Positions 33,144 to 43,351 of a DNA stretch of 64,000 bases are shown piece after piece (within the stretch, counting starts at the first letter, position 1; each line of letters begins with the position of its first letter). The notes beneath the pieces were generated by a model that ran no database searches, was not told where the DNA came from, and saw nothing but the letters and a program-made list of their open reading frames with translations. Made by a program: the position numbers and the translations under genes. Source of the DNA: Phialocephala subalpina (lineage: Eukaryota; Ascomycota; Leotiomycetes; Helotiales; Mollisiaceae); assembly GCA_900073065.1 (NCBI GenBank), contig FJOG01000022.1, positions 109,357-173,356 on the forward strand, written 5' to 3'.

Positions 33144-35044
33144 ATGTTGTCACCGGCGGAAAGGCAGAGAATTGCAATCAATATCTGGACGGCACGCGTC
33201 GTACCGGTAGTCCTGGCTGGAGTAGTTGGGTACGCAACCTATGTGCTGGTCGTTCCGCTCTGTGGTATGTTCACTTGCATGGAAACTCCGAATGATGCCA
33301 CTAACGCAAGCAGCTCATTATCTTATTTCCCGGTACAATGATATTGCCGCTGCAATCATTATACTTGTTGTATACTTCCTCCTGTTCCTCCTTATGGCCG
33401 CATCCCTTCTCCGACTAGTCTATTTAACGATTGTCGATCCGCCTTACCTTCCTCTTGGAGCAGCAGCTCTTCGCGATGCTAGGATGTACGATACAACTGA
33501 AAAGGAGAAGCCAAAAGCGGATGCAGATGGTATCGGTGGCGCTGAGTATATGCAGAATATGAATCGGGTGCTAGGAACCAAGGACGACCCAGATTCTCCT
33601 GGGTTGGAACTCTTCTACACGAAGGATGTCTTTGTCTGCGAGACAGATGGCCGGCCTAAGTGGTGTTCTCATTGCGCCAATTGGAAGCCCGACCGTACAC
33701 ATCATTGCAGCGACTCCGGCCGTTGCATATTGAAGATGGATCATTTTTGTCCATGGTGAGAGACCTCCCGCGGCGACGAGGCCAATCAATACAGTTCGAC
33801 ATACTAACGTGCTCCGCAATAGGGTTGGGGGTCCAGTTGGAGAGAACAACTTCAAATTTTTCATCCAATATACATTTTGGACAGCCCTCTATTGTCTCCA
33901 TTTGCTGGTAGTAATGGCCGTCTATATCGCTAGACAGGTGAAAACAGAGGTAGATCTCCACATCCATTCCATGTGCTGTTGTGCAGAACATTGATTTGAA
34001 AGTTTTCACACCTACATCCATTTGCTGATTCCAGGCCAGGGCGAAACTTACAATTCGCAATTCACTGCGATCCTTGGAATGTATGTTTCCCTCCTCTCGT
34101 CATCTTACTATGCTAACCCTCGTAGTGCAACCTTCTTTTTCCTTTTTACTGCCGGAATGACTGGTACTTCCGTAGATCTTGCCATGAACAACTTAACACA
34201 GGTTGAAAGGCTTGGGTCGAAAACTCGTGTGCAAACCCTCGCCGTCCTAAAGCCGTCTCGAGACGAACTTTATCGTATCAGCCCGTTCTTGGCTTCACAA
34301 CAACCCTATCGCGAGATAACATACCCCATAGCCACGAATGAGCAGCCCATATCAACAGACAAGTCGAACACTAGTTCGGTCATTTCTCACCCTTCTTCTA
34401 CGACACCGGCTTCGGAACCAACAGAGCAGGCAGCTGGATCAGAACCTCAGCCTTCACATTCAAATTCAGCCTTGGAGGCACCGTCTGTACCAGTGCAGAA
34501 CGGCCTCTTAATCCCAGCTACAGATGTTGACAGATTGCACCTAGCTTCAAGACCAGTCGAACACCAGTTAGCTGTACCTGCTTCAGCAAACGGCTCCATT
34601 CCACCGGGATCTTCTAATCGAGATCTGAAGGCTACTCGGACATTTGCAGTCTTGAACATGAAGCAAGGAGATAACCCTTGGGATCTGGGAACTCGTCTGT
34701 TGAATTGGGAAACAGTTATGGGATCAAATATTTTTGACTGGTTTCTGCCCATAAGAAGAAGCCCTTGCTGTAATCATGAGGATGCCGAAAGCCAATTTCA
34801 GATCGGCCCTTGGGTAGACCTATTGCGATCGAGCGTAGGGTTCCTACATCCCAAGGACATGCGTGCTTACGGGGGCCGCAGGAAGTTGGAGAGACGGACT
34901 TCTGAAGACTTACGCCATGGTGATGGGCGCAAGGCACATCGGAGTAGGAGGAGACGCCGCATGAATTTGCCTTCTCCGGAAGCTGGAAATCCGGTTCCGT
35001 TGGACGACCTTGAGCGTCAAGCACCACAATACGATTCTGGTTGA
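33144..35044 (+). CDS. PFA5: DHHC-family protein S-palmitoyltransferase, Pfa5-like, 549 aa, five exons
   Basis: This membrane enzyme attaches palmitate to cysteines of target proteins. Exons are 33144-33264, 33314-33755, 33823-33949, 34040-34080 and 34126-35044. Introns are 45-90 nt, and the total of 1650 nt is in frame. Two N-terminal helices ([38 protein letters not shown]) precede the Cys-rich domain [21 protein letters not shown], then [15 protein letters not shown]. The last two helices are around [19 protein letters not shown] and [13 protein letters not shown]. The active motif is DHFC (residues 183-186) rather than DHHC. I recall the same variant in filamentous-fungal Pfa5 proteins. 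A long Ser/Pro/Thr-rich tail follows, with [15 protein letters not shown] near its end. The least certain junction is the donor of intron 3, where GTGAAA at 33938 is an alternative to GTAGAT at 33950. Confidence 0.85.
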
Positions 35045-36226
35045 TCAGAGACATCAGCTTGAACATAATCGTAATAACAACCAGAGTTTAGAGACGAGTT
35101 TCTCGAGAGAAGAGCCCATTATTCAGTAATGTATATGCAGAGGTGACACCGACGCACCGTATTGGGCATCGTGAGGCACTGGATGGCGTTGGTTGGTTGG
35201 GAATATGTACATTGCAGTCGCACAGGATAATATTCATAGTTGGCGTTACATACGTGAGTTGGCAGAACGGCTCCGCCGCCAAGGTGGGAGTAGGATGTAT
35301 GTAGATAATGCCTTGGCCGTTAATAAAGATGAATTTATGGTCAAGGTTTAGCACTTGGGCTAGTACATATTTTACATTGAACAGTGAGCTTTCTCAAGCG
35401 CCTTTCACTACGTTTGATATTCCTTGAGCCTTAATTCAACGTGAAATATAACTGATCATCAATAAATCGACAGTGGGCGTGTTGCCCGCTCCCATGCTCT
35501 TGGAGCAAGCCGATACTAACGACCGCACTTGGCCTTTTGGATCATAAATTTTTGCTGCCTCATCAAACTTCAGACGACACAACATTCACGTCACGGAACA
35601 TGAACACCAGTTGGATCGCAGCGGGACAATCGGCCTCCTTCTCAGACTGATCAAGGCGTTTCTGTTTATTAATTTTAGTAGGTATTTCCGTCTGCGTTCC
35701 CCAAGCGTTGTAGCGAGCGCGCCCAACTACCGTTGCGGTTCCATCGTTATGCCTTCTTGAAGAGTATGTGAAAGGATACCAGCGGCTAAAGCAGGGCGGT
35801 CAGCATTCCCATGACAAGCTAAAGACAAACCGGCAGTCTACGACACCCTCAAGCCTTGCCGCAGTCGTACATCGAGAGCGAGGTGTGGCAGACCGTGTCT
35901 GTCCAAAGCCCCCCCAAACACGCTCCTATTGTGCCGGCTCCTTTCCAACATAGACGAACGACCTCCCGAAGTTCACTAATATTCGGACAACTGTATTCGG
36001 GACCAGGGAGGTTCTTCCTGTTCGACCATGGAGATATTTGCAAAACCCGAGGTTGTGAGGCATGGGAGAACGCTGAAGGGCTTTGAAGGAAAATAAATAA
36101 CGCTCGATACCTGCGGATAGCCTGCCGGAACCGAACATAGTAAGCAGAGCAAAACCAAATCATCATAAGAACGACCTACGAACTGCACACTTCTCCAGAC
36201 CCAACCTCCCAGACAGTTCATCGTCC
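35045..36226. other. Intergenic, no gene supported
   Basis: 3' flank of the palmitoyltransferase gene and upstream region of the NTF2-like relic. Nothing coding is seen. Confidence 0.4.
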
Positions 36227-36631
36227 ATGACAGCCTACAAATCCCTCAAAGCTCCCACAATCGAATTCCTCAACATATGGTGCAACGAGAAGAATGTCGA
36301 GAAAGGTCTCACATACCTCCACCCAGAAATGACGGCAGTCCACGACGACGGTGCTCCCAGGAGCCTCGACAGTTTCATTGCAGGATGGAAATACATCATC
36401 ACAGCGCTCGCGCCAGACTTCAAGTACGATACCAAGGATGTTATTCAATAGGGGAACAAAGGTTGGGTTTACGCAAGGATCATCGGTCTGCCGAATGGGG
36501 AGGTGAAAGATACCGTCGATATGCTCGAGTAAGATGAAAAGAGAGAGAAGTTGTTACAGGCGAAGGATTTTCGGAGGACTATTCAGCAATACGAAAGACA
36601 AGGTACCTTGGACGGCACAACTCGCGAGTAA
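36227..36631 (+). pseudogene. NTF2-like (SnoaL-type) protein gene with two nonsense codons
   Basis: One frame of 135 codons runs from the ATG at 36227 to the TAA at 36629, interrupted by TAG at 36449-36451 and TAA at 36530-36532. It opens MTAYKSLKAPTIEFLNIWCN, then VEKGLTYLHPEMTAVHDDG. FIAGWKYIITALAPDFKYD follows, then GNKGWVYARIIGLPNGEVKD after the first stop and KLLQAKDFRRTIQQYERQG after the second. This is the usual helix-then-sheet layout and length of small NTF2-like fold proteins, which bind small molecules or act as cyclases or isomerases. The frame is kept throughout, so only point mutations have broken it. A TAG could have come from CAG and the TAA from CAA or TGG. A stop-readthrough or assembly explanation is less likely with two stops. 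Confidence 0.65.
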
Positions 36632-37741
36632 CTGTCGACAAAGTGCTTCAAAGCATGGGATCTGAGTAGACGGGACTGATGTCAAGAGTTCGGATATGGT
36701 TCTAAGACATATTTCAGCGGCAGTTTCAGCCATGTCCCGTCACGTTCACACAAGAATGAAATTTGTTTGGGCAAGGAGAATGGTTTCTACGTGCCAAATG
36801 ATATCCACAAGAATTGAGGTGTGGACCAAAAGAGTGTCTCTAACTACGCCATCCGCCATAAAACGCCCGAGTCTCACTCCTGCCGACGCCACCACAATGA
36901 AAGAAGTCATGTTAAAAGTATAGACTCGAATCGAAGAACATGCCCACCTTATTGGATCCTGATGCCCCGGCCTATGCATCTTCATATCATTGTCTTGCAA
37001 AGCTCCAACACCTTTAACGGTTTGGCACAGGTACTCTACAAGGCCAGCAGAACACCAATTGGCCGTGAGGAGAGTTCGGACCTCTCTATTCGCATCAAGG
37101 ATCCTCTACCGATGAAGCTTCAAGTACTGGGACAAGCAAGAAACCAACTCGAGAAAGCATGAAGAGACAAAGAGATCGAATGAAGAGCAAAATCGACGCC
37201 AACTTTCCACCAACATTGCAACGATAACGTGGCAATAATAACAGACGCTAAAGGAAACATTCAAATCTAGCAAGATCATTTCGAAGCAAAGAGGCTAACA
37301 CTGGATGACAACTACAACGACTGAAGATAAAATCAGCAAAGCAGATGCACAGGCTACTAAATATAAGCAAGAAAACAACCAGGCCAAGCAGAAAAACAAA
37401 CTCGTTAGCAGAACACCATAATAACAAGCAGTCTATAAATATTCCAGAAGCAACAACACATAGCCAAAGAGATAAAGAGCATTGTAAGACAACGAGAGAA
37501 TCGAAAATCAGAAGGACAAATGGAACCACGCACAACTACCACCAACACCACTGATCCATCACATGCCGCATCTGCCTTCCCAAGAAGTGTTGTGTCCAAG
37601 TTATGCGAGGCACACACACATGTCTGGGTAGGAGTCGCAAATTCTCACCACCCTCTAGCCCTCCCATCTCGTTCAAATCCGAAAGAGGCACACCGTCGAA
37701 CCCCCGAAGTCCATCGCCAATTCACGCTTTCTCTAGTAGTA
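36632..37741. other. Intergenic, A-rich in part, no gene supported
   Basis: The plus strand from about 37170 to 37530 is rich in A and purines with short AGCA/AACA phrases. Frames across it are low-complexity and not credible proteins. Confidence 0.45.
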
Positions 37742-38140
37742 CTACAGATTGTAGCAAGTCTCGTCTCTGTAATGAGAGCAATCAGGACACTGATCTGGGT
37801 TCCAGTCACCGTTGACCTCACGACCGCATTGGCAGCATTGCCACCACCCTGCCATATTTGCGGCATCGGTATACTGTGTATATCCTAGAGCTGTGTCTTG
37901 GTGTGTATCGTAGTCCGTATAGTGGGGTGTATATTGGTTTGGATGTCCGTACTGCATGCCGTATTGGATGTTGTTGTGGTCCGATGTCGATTGAGTCGAG
38001 AGATCTTTGCATCCATCACACCTCGGATGACTGCATGGGCAGATCTCGTCTTTATATTGCTCGGGGTCAACGTCGTTATCACATTTGCAGCATTTCCACC
38101 AGCCTTCCATGGCAGGCTTGGGTGTATGAGAACTGAACAT
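37742..38140 (-). CDS. Double zinc-ribbon protein, 132 aa
   Basis: The complete ORF has two copies of one metal-binding module. Copy 1 (about residues 12-45) reads EGWWKCCKCDNDVDPEQY, then DEICPCSHPRCDGC. Copy 2 (about 97-130) reads AGWWQCCQCGREVNGDW, then PDQCPDCSHYRDETC. Each has WW-x-C-x2-C, then C-x(1-2)-C-S-H and a final Cys, so the likely ligands are conserved. Between them is a polar Tyr/Gln/Asn/His/Thr-rich linker (NIQYGMQYGHPNQY). There is no signal peptide or membrane helix. The internal duplication and related single-module genes at 29199-29474 and 31202-31458 suggest local family growth. Such modules are common in small ascomycete proteins of unknown function. Confidence 0.75.
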   Translation of the reverse strand: MFSSHTPKPAMEGWWKCCKCDNDVDPEQYKDEICPCSHPRCDGCKDLSTQSTSDHNNIQYGMQYGHPNQYTPHYTDYDTHQDTALGYTQYTDAANMAGWWQCCQCGREVNGDWNPDQCPDCSHYRDETCYNL

Positions 38141-40503
38141 GTTGATTGTAGCGATCTCCGAGCAAGAAGTTCTTGAGTTTTGACGAATCGTTGTGTCTAT
38201 TGTTTTAGGTTTGATGTCGGACTTGGGTTGCGAAATGATTGTCGAGAAGCCTGATGCTTGGCGCGAAGGAGAGTAATGTTTGATAGTTTCTAATCTTTCG
38301 AAAGTGCTTTAAAGGTACAGCGGACGAGTGTCTTCTTCTTGGATGGTTCTGTTATGCCTCGAGCTCTGTGCTCCTTGTGTTGTTGATCCCCTTTTCGACA
38401 ACGACCTGGTCCTGCCTCCTTATATATCCTCTCTTGGGTTGAAGCATCTCCACCTTCTCGGGGCGCGAAGACGTACGTCGAGAGTTCGATACCATGCTTC
38501 GTTAAGCTGGGCGTATTCTTCTGTTCTCTATTAGCATTTTGCCCTTCTGTTAGCCATCAGTGACCTTGCGCGAGCGAGTTGAACAAGTGTTAGTATCGCA
38601 GACTGACTCCAAGTGTGTCCATACACAGTTCAAATCTGGAGAACAACAGGCCAAGTGGTAGAGTTGGTACTTGCACAGCCTCTGTATGTCATGATGGAGC
38701 TCTCCCTGTCGTCGAGCTAAGTCGTGGATAATCACGGACGCCTCACAACCGAGGGTGCCGGGGCGAGACCACCGGGAGCTCACTGTGAACTTTCTGAATA
38801 GCATTGGGTATCATGATAATGGAAAACAGCCCCAGATTTAGAGTTCATGGTATTCCGAGGGTCAGACAGCCAAAAGTCCCATTTGAAAATGCGCCTTTCA
38901 ACGTTCTCTCGGGAGGCTTTGAAGAAAGTGGAGACTTCGTGGTTTCAAGGCGTGCGTGTTCGTTTTGTTGTTGTGCCCTGTATCCCTCTTCGGTCCCTCC
39001 GATCTATCTTCTGGTCGTCCTTTGAGCGGTGAGGAAGGCCTCGAGGCTTCGGAGACGGTCATGCTCCAAAGTTGGTTGCGTCATGCCAAGTTCAACAAAA
39101 GGACCGTGGACGAGGAGGTATAGGACACACGAGTGCATCTTTGCACTGCCCTCTCGAATTATAGCTTCAGTGACTCCACCGAAATATAACTGGGCACGTC
39201 TCCATCATCTCCTTTATTTCTAAGCTCGCAAGATGGCAAGGCTGCGCTACTCAGGGGCACAAACCGGTGCCAGCTGACAAGCGAGGACTGGAGTCACAAG
39301 ATACCTATCTTCTCAGCCGAGCCAGCCTCAGCATCAAAAGTTCCGTAACGTCTCGGTGGACCAATAAGCTAAAGAAGCCTCCGTCTTGTTCAAATCTTGT
39401 TTCGCCGAGGCGGGGGAGGGCCGATATAGGAGACCAGGAGTGTCGATGAGAGACTCGATTGTCCTCAATCCACATGCGATGCGTATCGTCTTGCTATCGC
39501 CCTGCCATCGAGCCTTAATGTCTCTCAGTCGATACACAGCCATAATTGAATTGTGGAAGATTCATTGTCATTCCATCAGGGCTTCCACTCGCCATGTTAC
39601 GTTGTAGCGCTATTCTCCTCTCGTTACCACTCTTGTACTACCAGGGGGACAGTTAGCATCCGCAGCAACATCCTCATCATCTGATCGCTTCTCTTTGGAT
39701 AAACATGCTGCAAGAGATGACACTTACTGCATTCCACAGCCTCGCCATTGTCCACTCAGACCCCTCAATCCATCGAACTTCCCGAATGAGCTTTCCACGA
39801 GGACAAAAGACAAAACGAATAGGAGCATATCGGCGCCGAGTAAATGTCCAAGAGCACTTCTCTTCATGTGAATCATATCTCTTTCATACTCTTCCGCAGC
39901 TGTTTCTTGGGCGTCACTCCCAGATACGCTGTTCTGGGGAACCAAATCACTGCGACCCACCGGAGCATAGTTCATGAAGGCAAAGTATGTGGGTATTCAT
40001 CGGTAGTCGTCAAGCCACGTGTGTCTCGGTACTTTTGGACGCCCAATTCAGGGCTGGAGATTCTTGGGCGCAGTCATGGCCTTGCTTTGAAGGGCGATTG
40101 CAAAAGTATCAAAAGTTCTCACAGTCGGAGACATTTTGCATATAAGAGATTCAAAAGGCCATAATTACGACCAAGACATTCCCATTCATTTCCCACATTT
40201 CCTATCTTGAGCCTCAACGCGGGTGGTGTGTACCAAAAGAGTTGCTACCTTGTTCCCGATTCGATGACTTGCATAAAGATCCCTCCTCGTGGAACGTGAT
40301 AACACCTGTTTTGGCAAGGACCAAACGCCACCGATATCTATCAATCGTATCTTCTGCTCGATGTGACAAGCGATATGCGTTCATGCATACTGTCTGTCAC
40401 AATCGGGGGTGGGGTCTCCAATGATCTACTTGCTTTTCTCGTCCCGTCCCCCCTTCCCATAGTAATCGTTCCTGCAGGTGTTATTACTTGGTTGTTTGGA
40501 GTA
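38141..40503. other. Gene-poor stretch of 2.4 kb
   Basis: No gene is supported on either strand. Open frames are short and mutually overlapping, and I saw no domain motif. Confidence 0.4.
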
Positions 40504-41010
40504 TCAATTGTCAGAAGTTGATTCGCACATCTTCTTGCCACGGTCTGCTTCTGTGGCCTTGCCTTCCAACCTGTCTAGCAATTCTTCAATGAGGCCGATA
40601 TAACCTCTGATAGTGCCTTCAAGTTCATCCTGCCATCTCATCGGAACGTTTCAGCAGCAGATCCTCAACACAACACCCCCACAGAAGTGGCAACCTTCTC
40701 GGGAATCGAGGCAAAGCCAACGAGACTAAGCGCCATAAGGATGCGAATACGGACGTACGGGTTGCCTCCCCCTCTTCAGTATCCTTGATATTGAAAGAGG
40801 GGTGCATTTGTCTTACATGACAAATTCTCCTTCAAATGTTTGGTTTACAAAGGAAAAGATAAGACTATCACACACCATTCTTGCCTCGTGATCCTCAGCT
40901 AGTTCAATCATATAAGATCCCAGAAGATATGTGCCTCGACCTACGCCAAGGGTGGTGACATTGAGAGCTCCCAGCGCCGCTAGATTTCGAAATAGTGATA
41001 AGAAGGACAT
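40504..41010 (-). pseudogene. Unidentified gene relic, one frame with three stops
   Basis: A single minus-strand frame of 169 codons reads MSFLSLFRNLAALGALNVTT and RGTYLLGSYMIELAEDHEAR, then SFVNQTFEGEFVM up to TAA at 40815-40813. It continues DKCTPLSISRILKRG to TAG at 40728-40726, then SRWLCLDSREGCHFCGGVV to TGA at 40653-40651. It ends RWQDELEGTIRGYIGLIEEL and LDRLEGKATEADRGKK, with a terminal TGA at 40504. The uninterrupted phase across three stops and the good amphipathic helix at the end are evidence that this was a real gene. I do not recognise the family. It could have extended upstream of 41010. Confidence 0.5.
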
Positions 41011-41294
41011 TGTACAATATTTGAAGGAAACAGAAACAAAAGGTTATAAACTCAATTGAATAATAAACCGCATTGCAAATGATTAACATCTACCATCTAT
41101 TGCTCGACTTCGAGTTAATTGTCGATGTTGATGTCAGTCGATTGGTCGTGCTCGCCAAGCACTTGCATCACGGCACGTCTACCAAAAGTTCAAACGCGTC
41201 TTCCAACGACCATCAACACCTGCACAACGACAAGATGATACTGGCATCGTGAAGGCTTAGGAGGCCTTACAAACATCACCGCATACAAACGACC
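41011..41294. promoter_or_regulatory. Upstream region of the polymerase eta gene
   Basis: This 284-bp stretch should hold the promoter and 5' leader of the polymerase gene. No specific site is claimed. Confidence 0.4.
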
Positions 41295-43351
41295 ATGTCG
41301 TCTCCGCAGCCTTTCCAGGCGTCTTCGCCCATATCCCCGAATCCATCCCGTCGCAAGAAATCGAGGTTTACATTCAAACATCTGGCCCAGCTGGGACTAT
41401 CATCTACTAGCTCGCCGTTAAGAGTAATTTCCCATGTCGACCTTGATGCTTTCTATGCGCAATGTGAGATGGTAAGGTTAGGAACCACGGAGGATCAACC
41501 GCTGGCCGTGCAGCAATGGTGAGTGAATCACACCTCTTTACCTCTTTACGAAGGCGCAGTGCTAAGAATTGCAGGCAGGGCTTGATCGCAATAAACTACC
41601 CGGCACGCAAATTCGGTCTCAACCGACATATCACAATGACGGAAGCAAAGAAACTATGTCCGGACTTGATTATGCAGCACGTTGCGACTTGGAAAGAAGG
41701 CGACGAGAAATGGGCGTATCACGACGATGCCTTCAAGAATATTGCTACGCACAAAGTTTCTCTAGATCCGTATCGTCTGGAGTCAAGGAGGATTCTGGCT
41801 TGTATAAAGGAGACTCTCCCTGCGAATCTGCAGAAGGTGGAAAAGGCATCGGTGGACGAGGTGTTCTTGGACCTCTCAAGTCAAATACACTCTGTGATGC
41901 TGGAACGGTATCCTGAGTTGAACGGACCGGCACCATACAACGATCACACGGAGAAGCTGCCATTACCTCCTACTACTGTGTTGGACTGGCAAGCGGATGC
42001 TTTGGTAGACCTGGACGCCGACGAAACTGAGGACGATGATCCGGATTGGGACGATGTGGCTATTCTGATTGGCTCCGAGATTGTTCGAAATGTCCGCGCT
42101 GCCATTCGCGAGAAGTTGAAATACACTTGCTCTGCAGGAATCGCGCAGAACAAGATGTTGGCAAAGCTTGGGTCGGCACACAAGAAACCAAATGCGCAGA
42201 CTATCATTCGAAATCGAGCCGTGCAACAATTCCTCTCAGACTTCAAGTTCACGAAGATACGCGGCTTGGGAGGCAAGTTTGGAGAACAAATCACTTCAGC
42301 CTTCAGCACAGACACAGTTAAGGACCTTCTGCCAGTCTCTCTCGAGCAGCTGAAGCAGAAATTGGGCGACGATTCCGGCACTTGGGTTCACGAAATCATC
42401 CGAGGCCACGATTCCAGCGAAGTCAATTCTAGAACCCAAATCAAGAGCATGTTATCCGCCAAATCTTTTAGACCGAGCATCAATACGCCTGAGCAAGCCC
42501 AACGTTGGCTTCGGATCTTTGCTGCCGACATATATTCTCGGTTGGTGGAGGAAGGTGTGCTTGAGAACAAGAGGAGACCAAAGACGATCAACCTACACCA
42601 TCGTTCAGGCGGTCAGACTAAATCCCGACAGGCCCCGATCCCTCTCGGAAAGAAGTTAGACGAAAACAGTCTTTATGAGCTTGCTAAGACACTCCTCGGC
42701 CAAATCATATTGGAAGGCAGGGTCTGGCCTTGCGCGAATCTCAGTCTCAGCGTGGGTGGATTTGAAGATGGTGTATCTGGAAATATGGGAATTGGAGCGT
42801 TCTTGGTGAAGGGAGAAAATGCTAAAGCGCTCAGTGGGGGGATTCGAGAGTCAAATTTGCCTGAAACCGGCCAAGAGAGACCAGAAAAGAGACCTCGTGT
42901 CGAGCCAATGTCCGGGATTTCGAGGTTCTTTGTCAAGACTGACAGCACCGAGGAGCACGATGATGAATTCGGATCTCAGAACTTACCCGGCATGGATGAT
43001 GAAGAAACAGACACAGGGTCGAACGATATCGAAAAGGCGGCGGTGACCGTCTCTCGCCGCAACGAGGCAGCCAGATCCTTTGGGAATTTTCCCCTCAATG
43101 CATTGTCCCACCAACAGCAGATCACTGACTACATCTGCACTCGTTGCAATGAGGCCCTCGAATCGTCGGATGCTTTACAAAGTCATCAAGACTGGCATAT
43201 GGCTAAGGATCTGCAGGATGAGGATCGAGTCCAGCAACCTAGGACGTCGTCAACGAATACCAGTAAGAAGCCCACGGGGAAGAAGACTACTGCTGCACGA
43301 AAGAAGCCAGACAAAGAGAAGGGACAAAGTAAGTTGGCTTTTGGAAAGTGA
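41295..43351 (+). CDS. RAD30: DNA polymerase eta (Y-family translesion polymerase), 666 aa, two exons
   Basis: This nuclear polymerase copies past UV-induced pyrimidine dimers. Exon 1 is 41295-41518 and exon 2 is 41575-43351. The 56-nt intron (GTGAGT...TTGCAG) splits the Trp of VQQWQGLIAINYPARK. Catalytic acidic residues sit in SHVDLDAFYAQCE (Asp49) and SVDEVFLDLS (Asp169, Glu170). The fingers helix begins INYPARKFGL, and SAGIAQNKMLAKLGSAHKKP and KIRGLGGKFGEQI mark the palm and helix-hairpin-helix thumb. The little-finger region follows (KTINLHHRSG...SLSVGGFEDG). The C-terminus carries a ubiquitin-binding zinc finger (Cys596, Cys599, His612, His616), an internal PCNA-binding-like SGISRFF and a basic tail ending QSKLAFGK. 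The domain order is complete and no lesion is seen. Confidence 0.95.
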
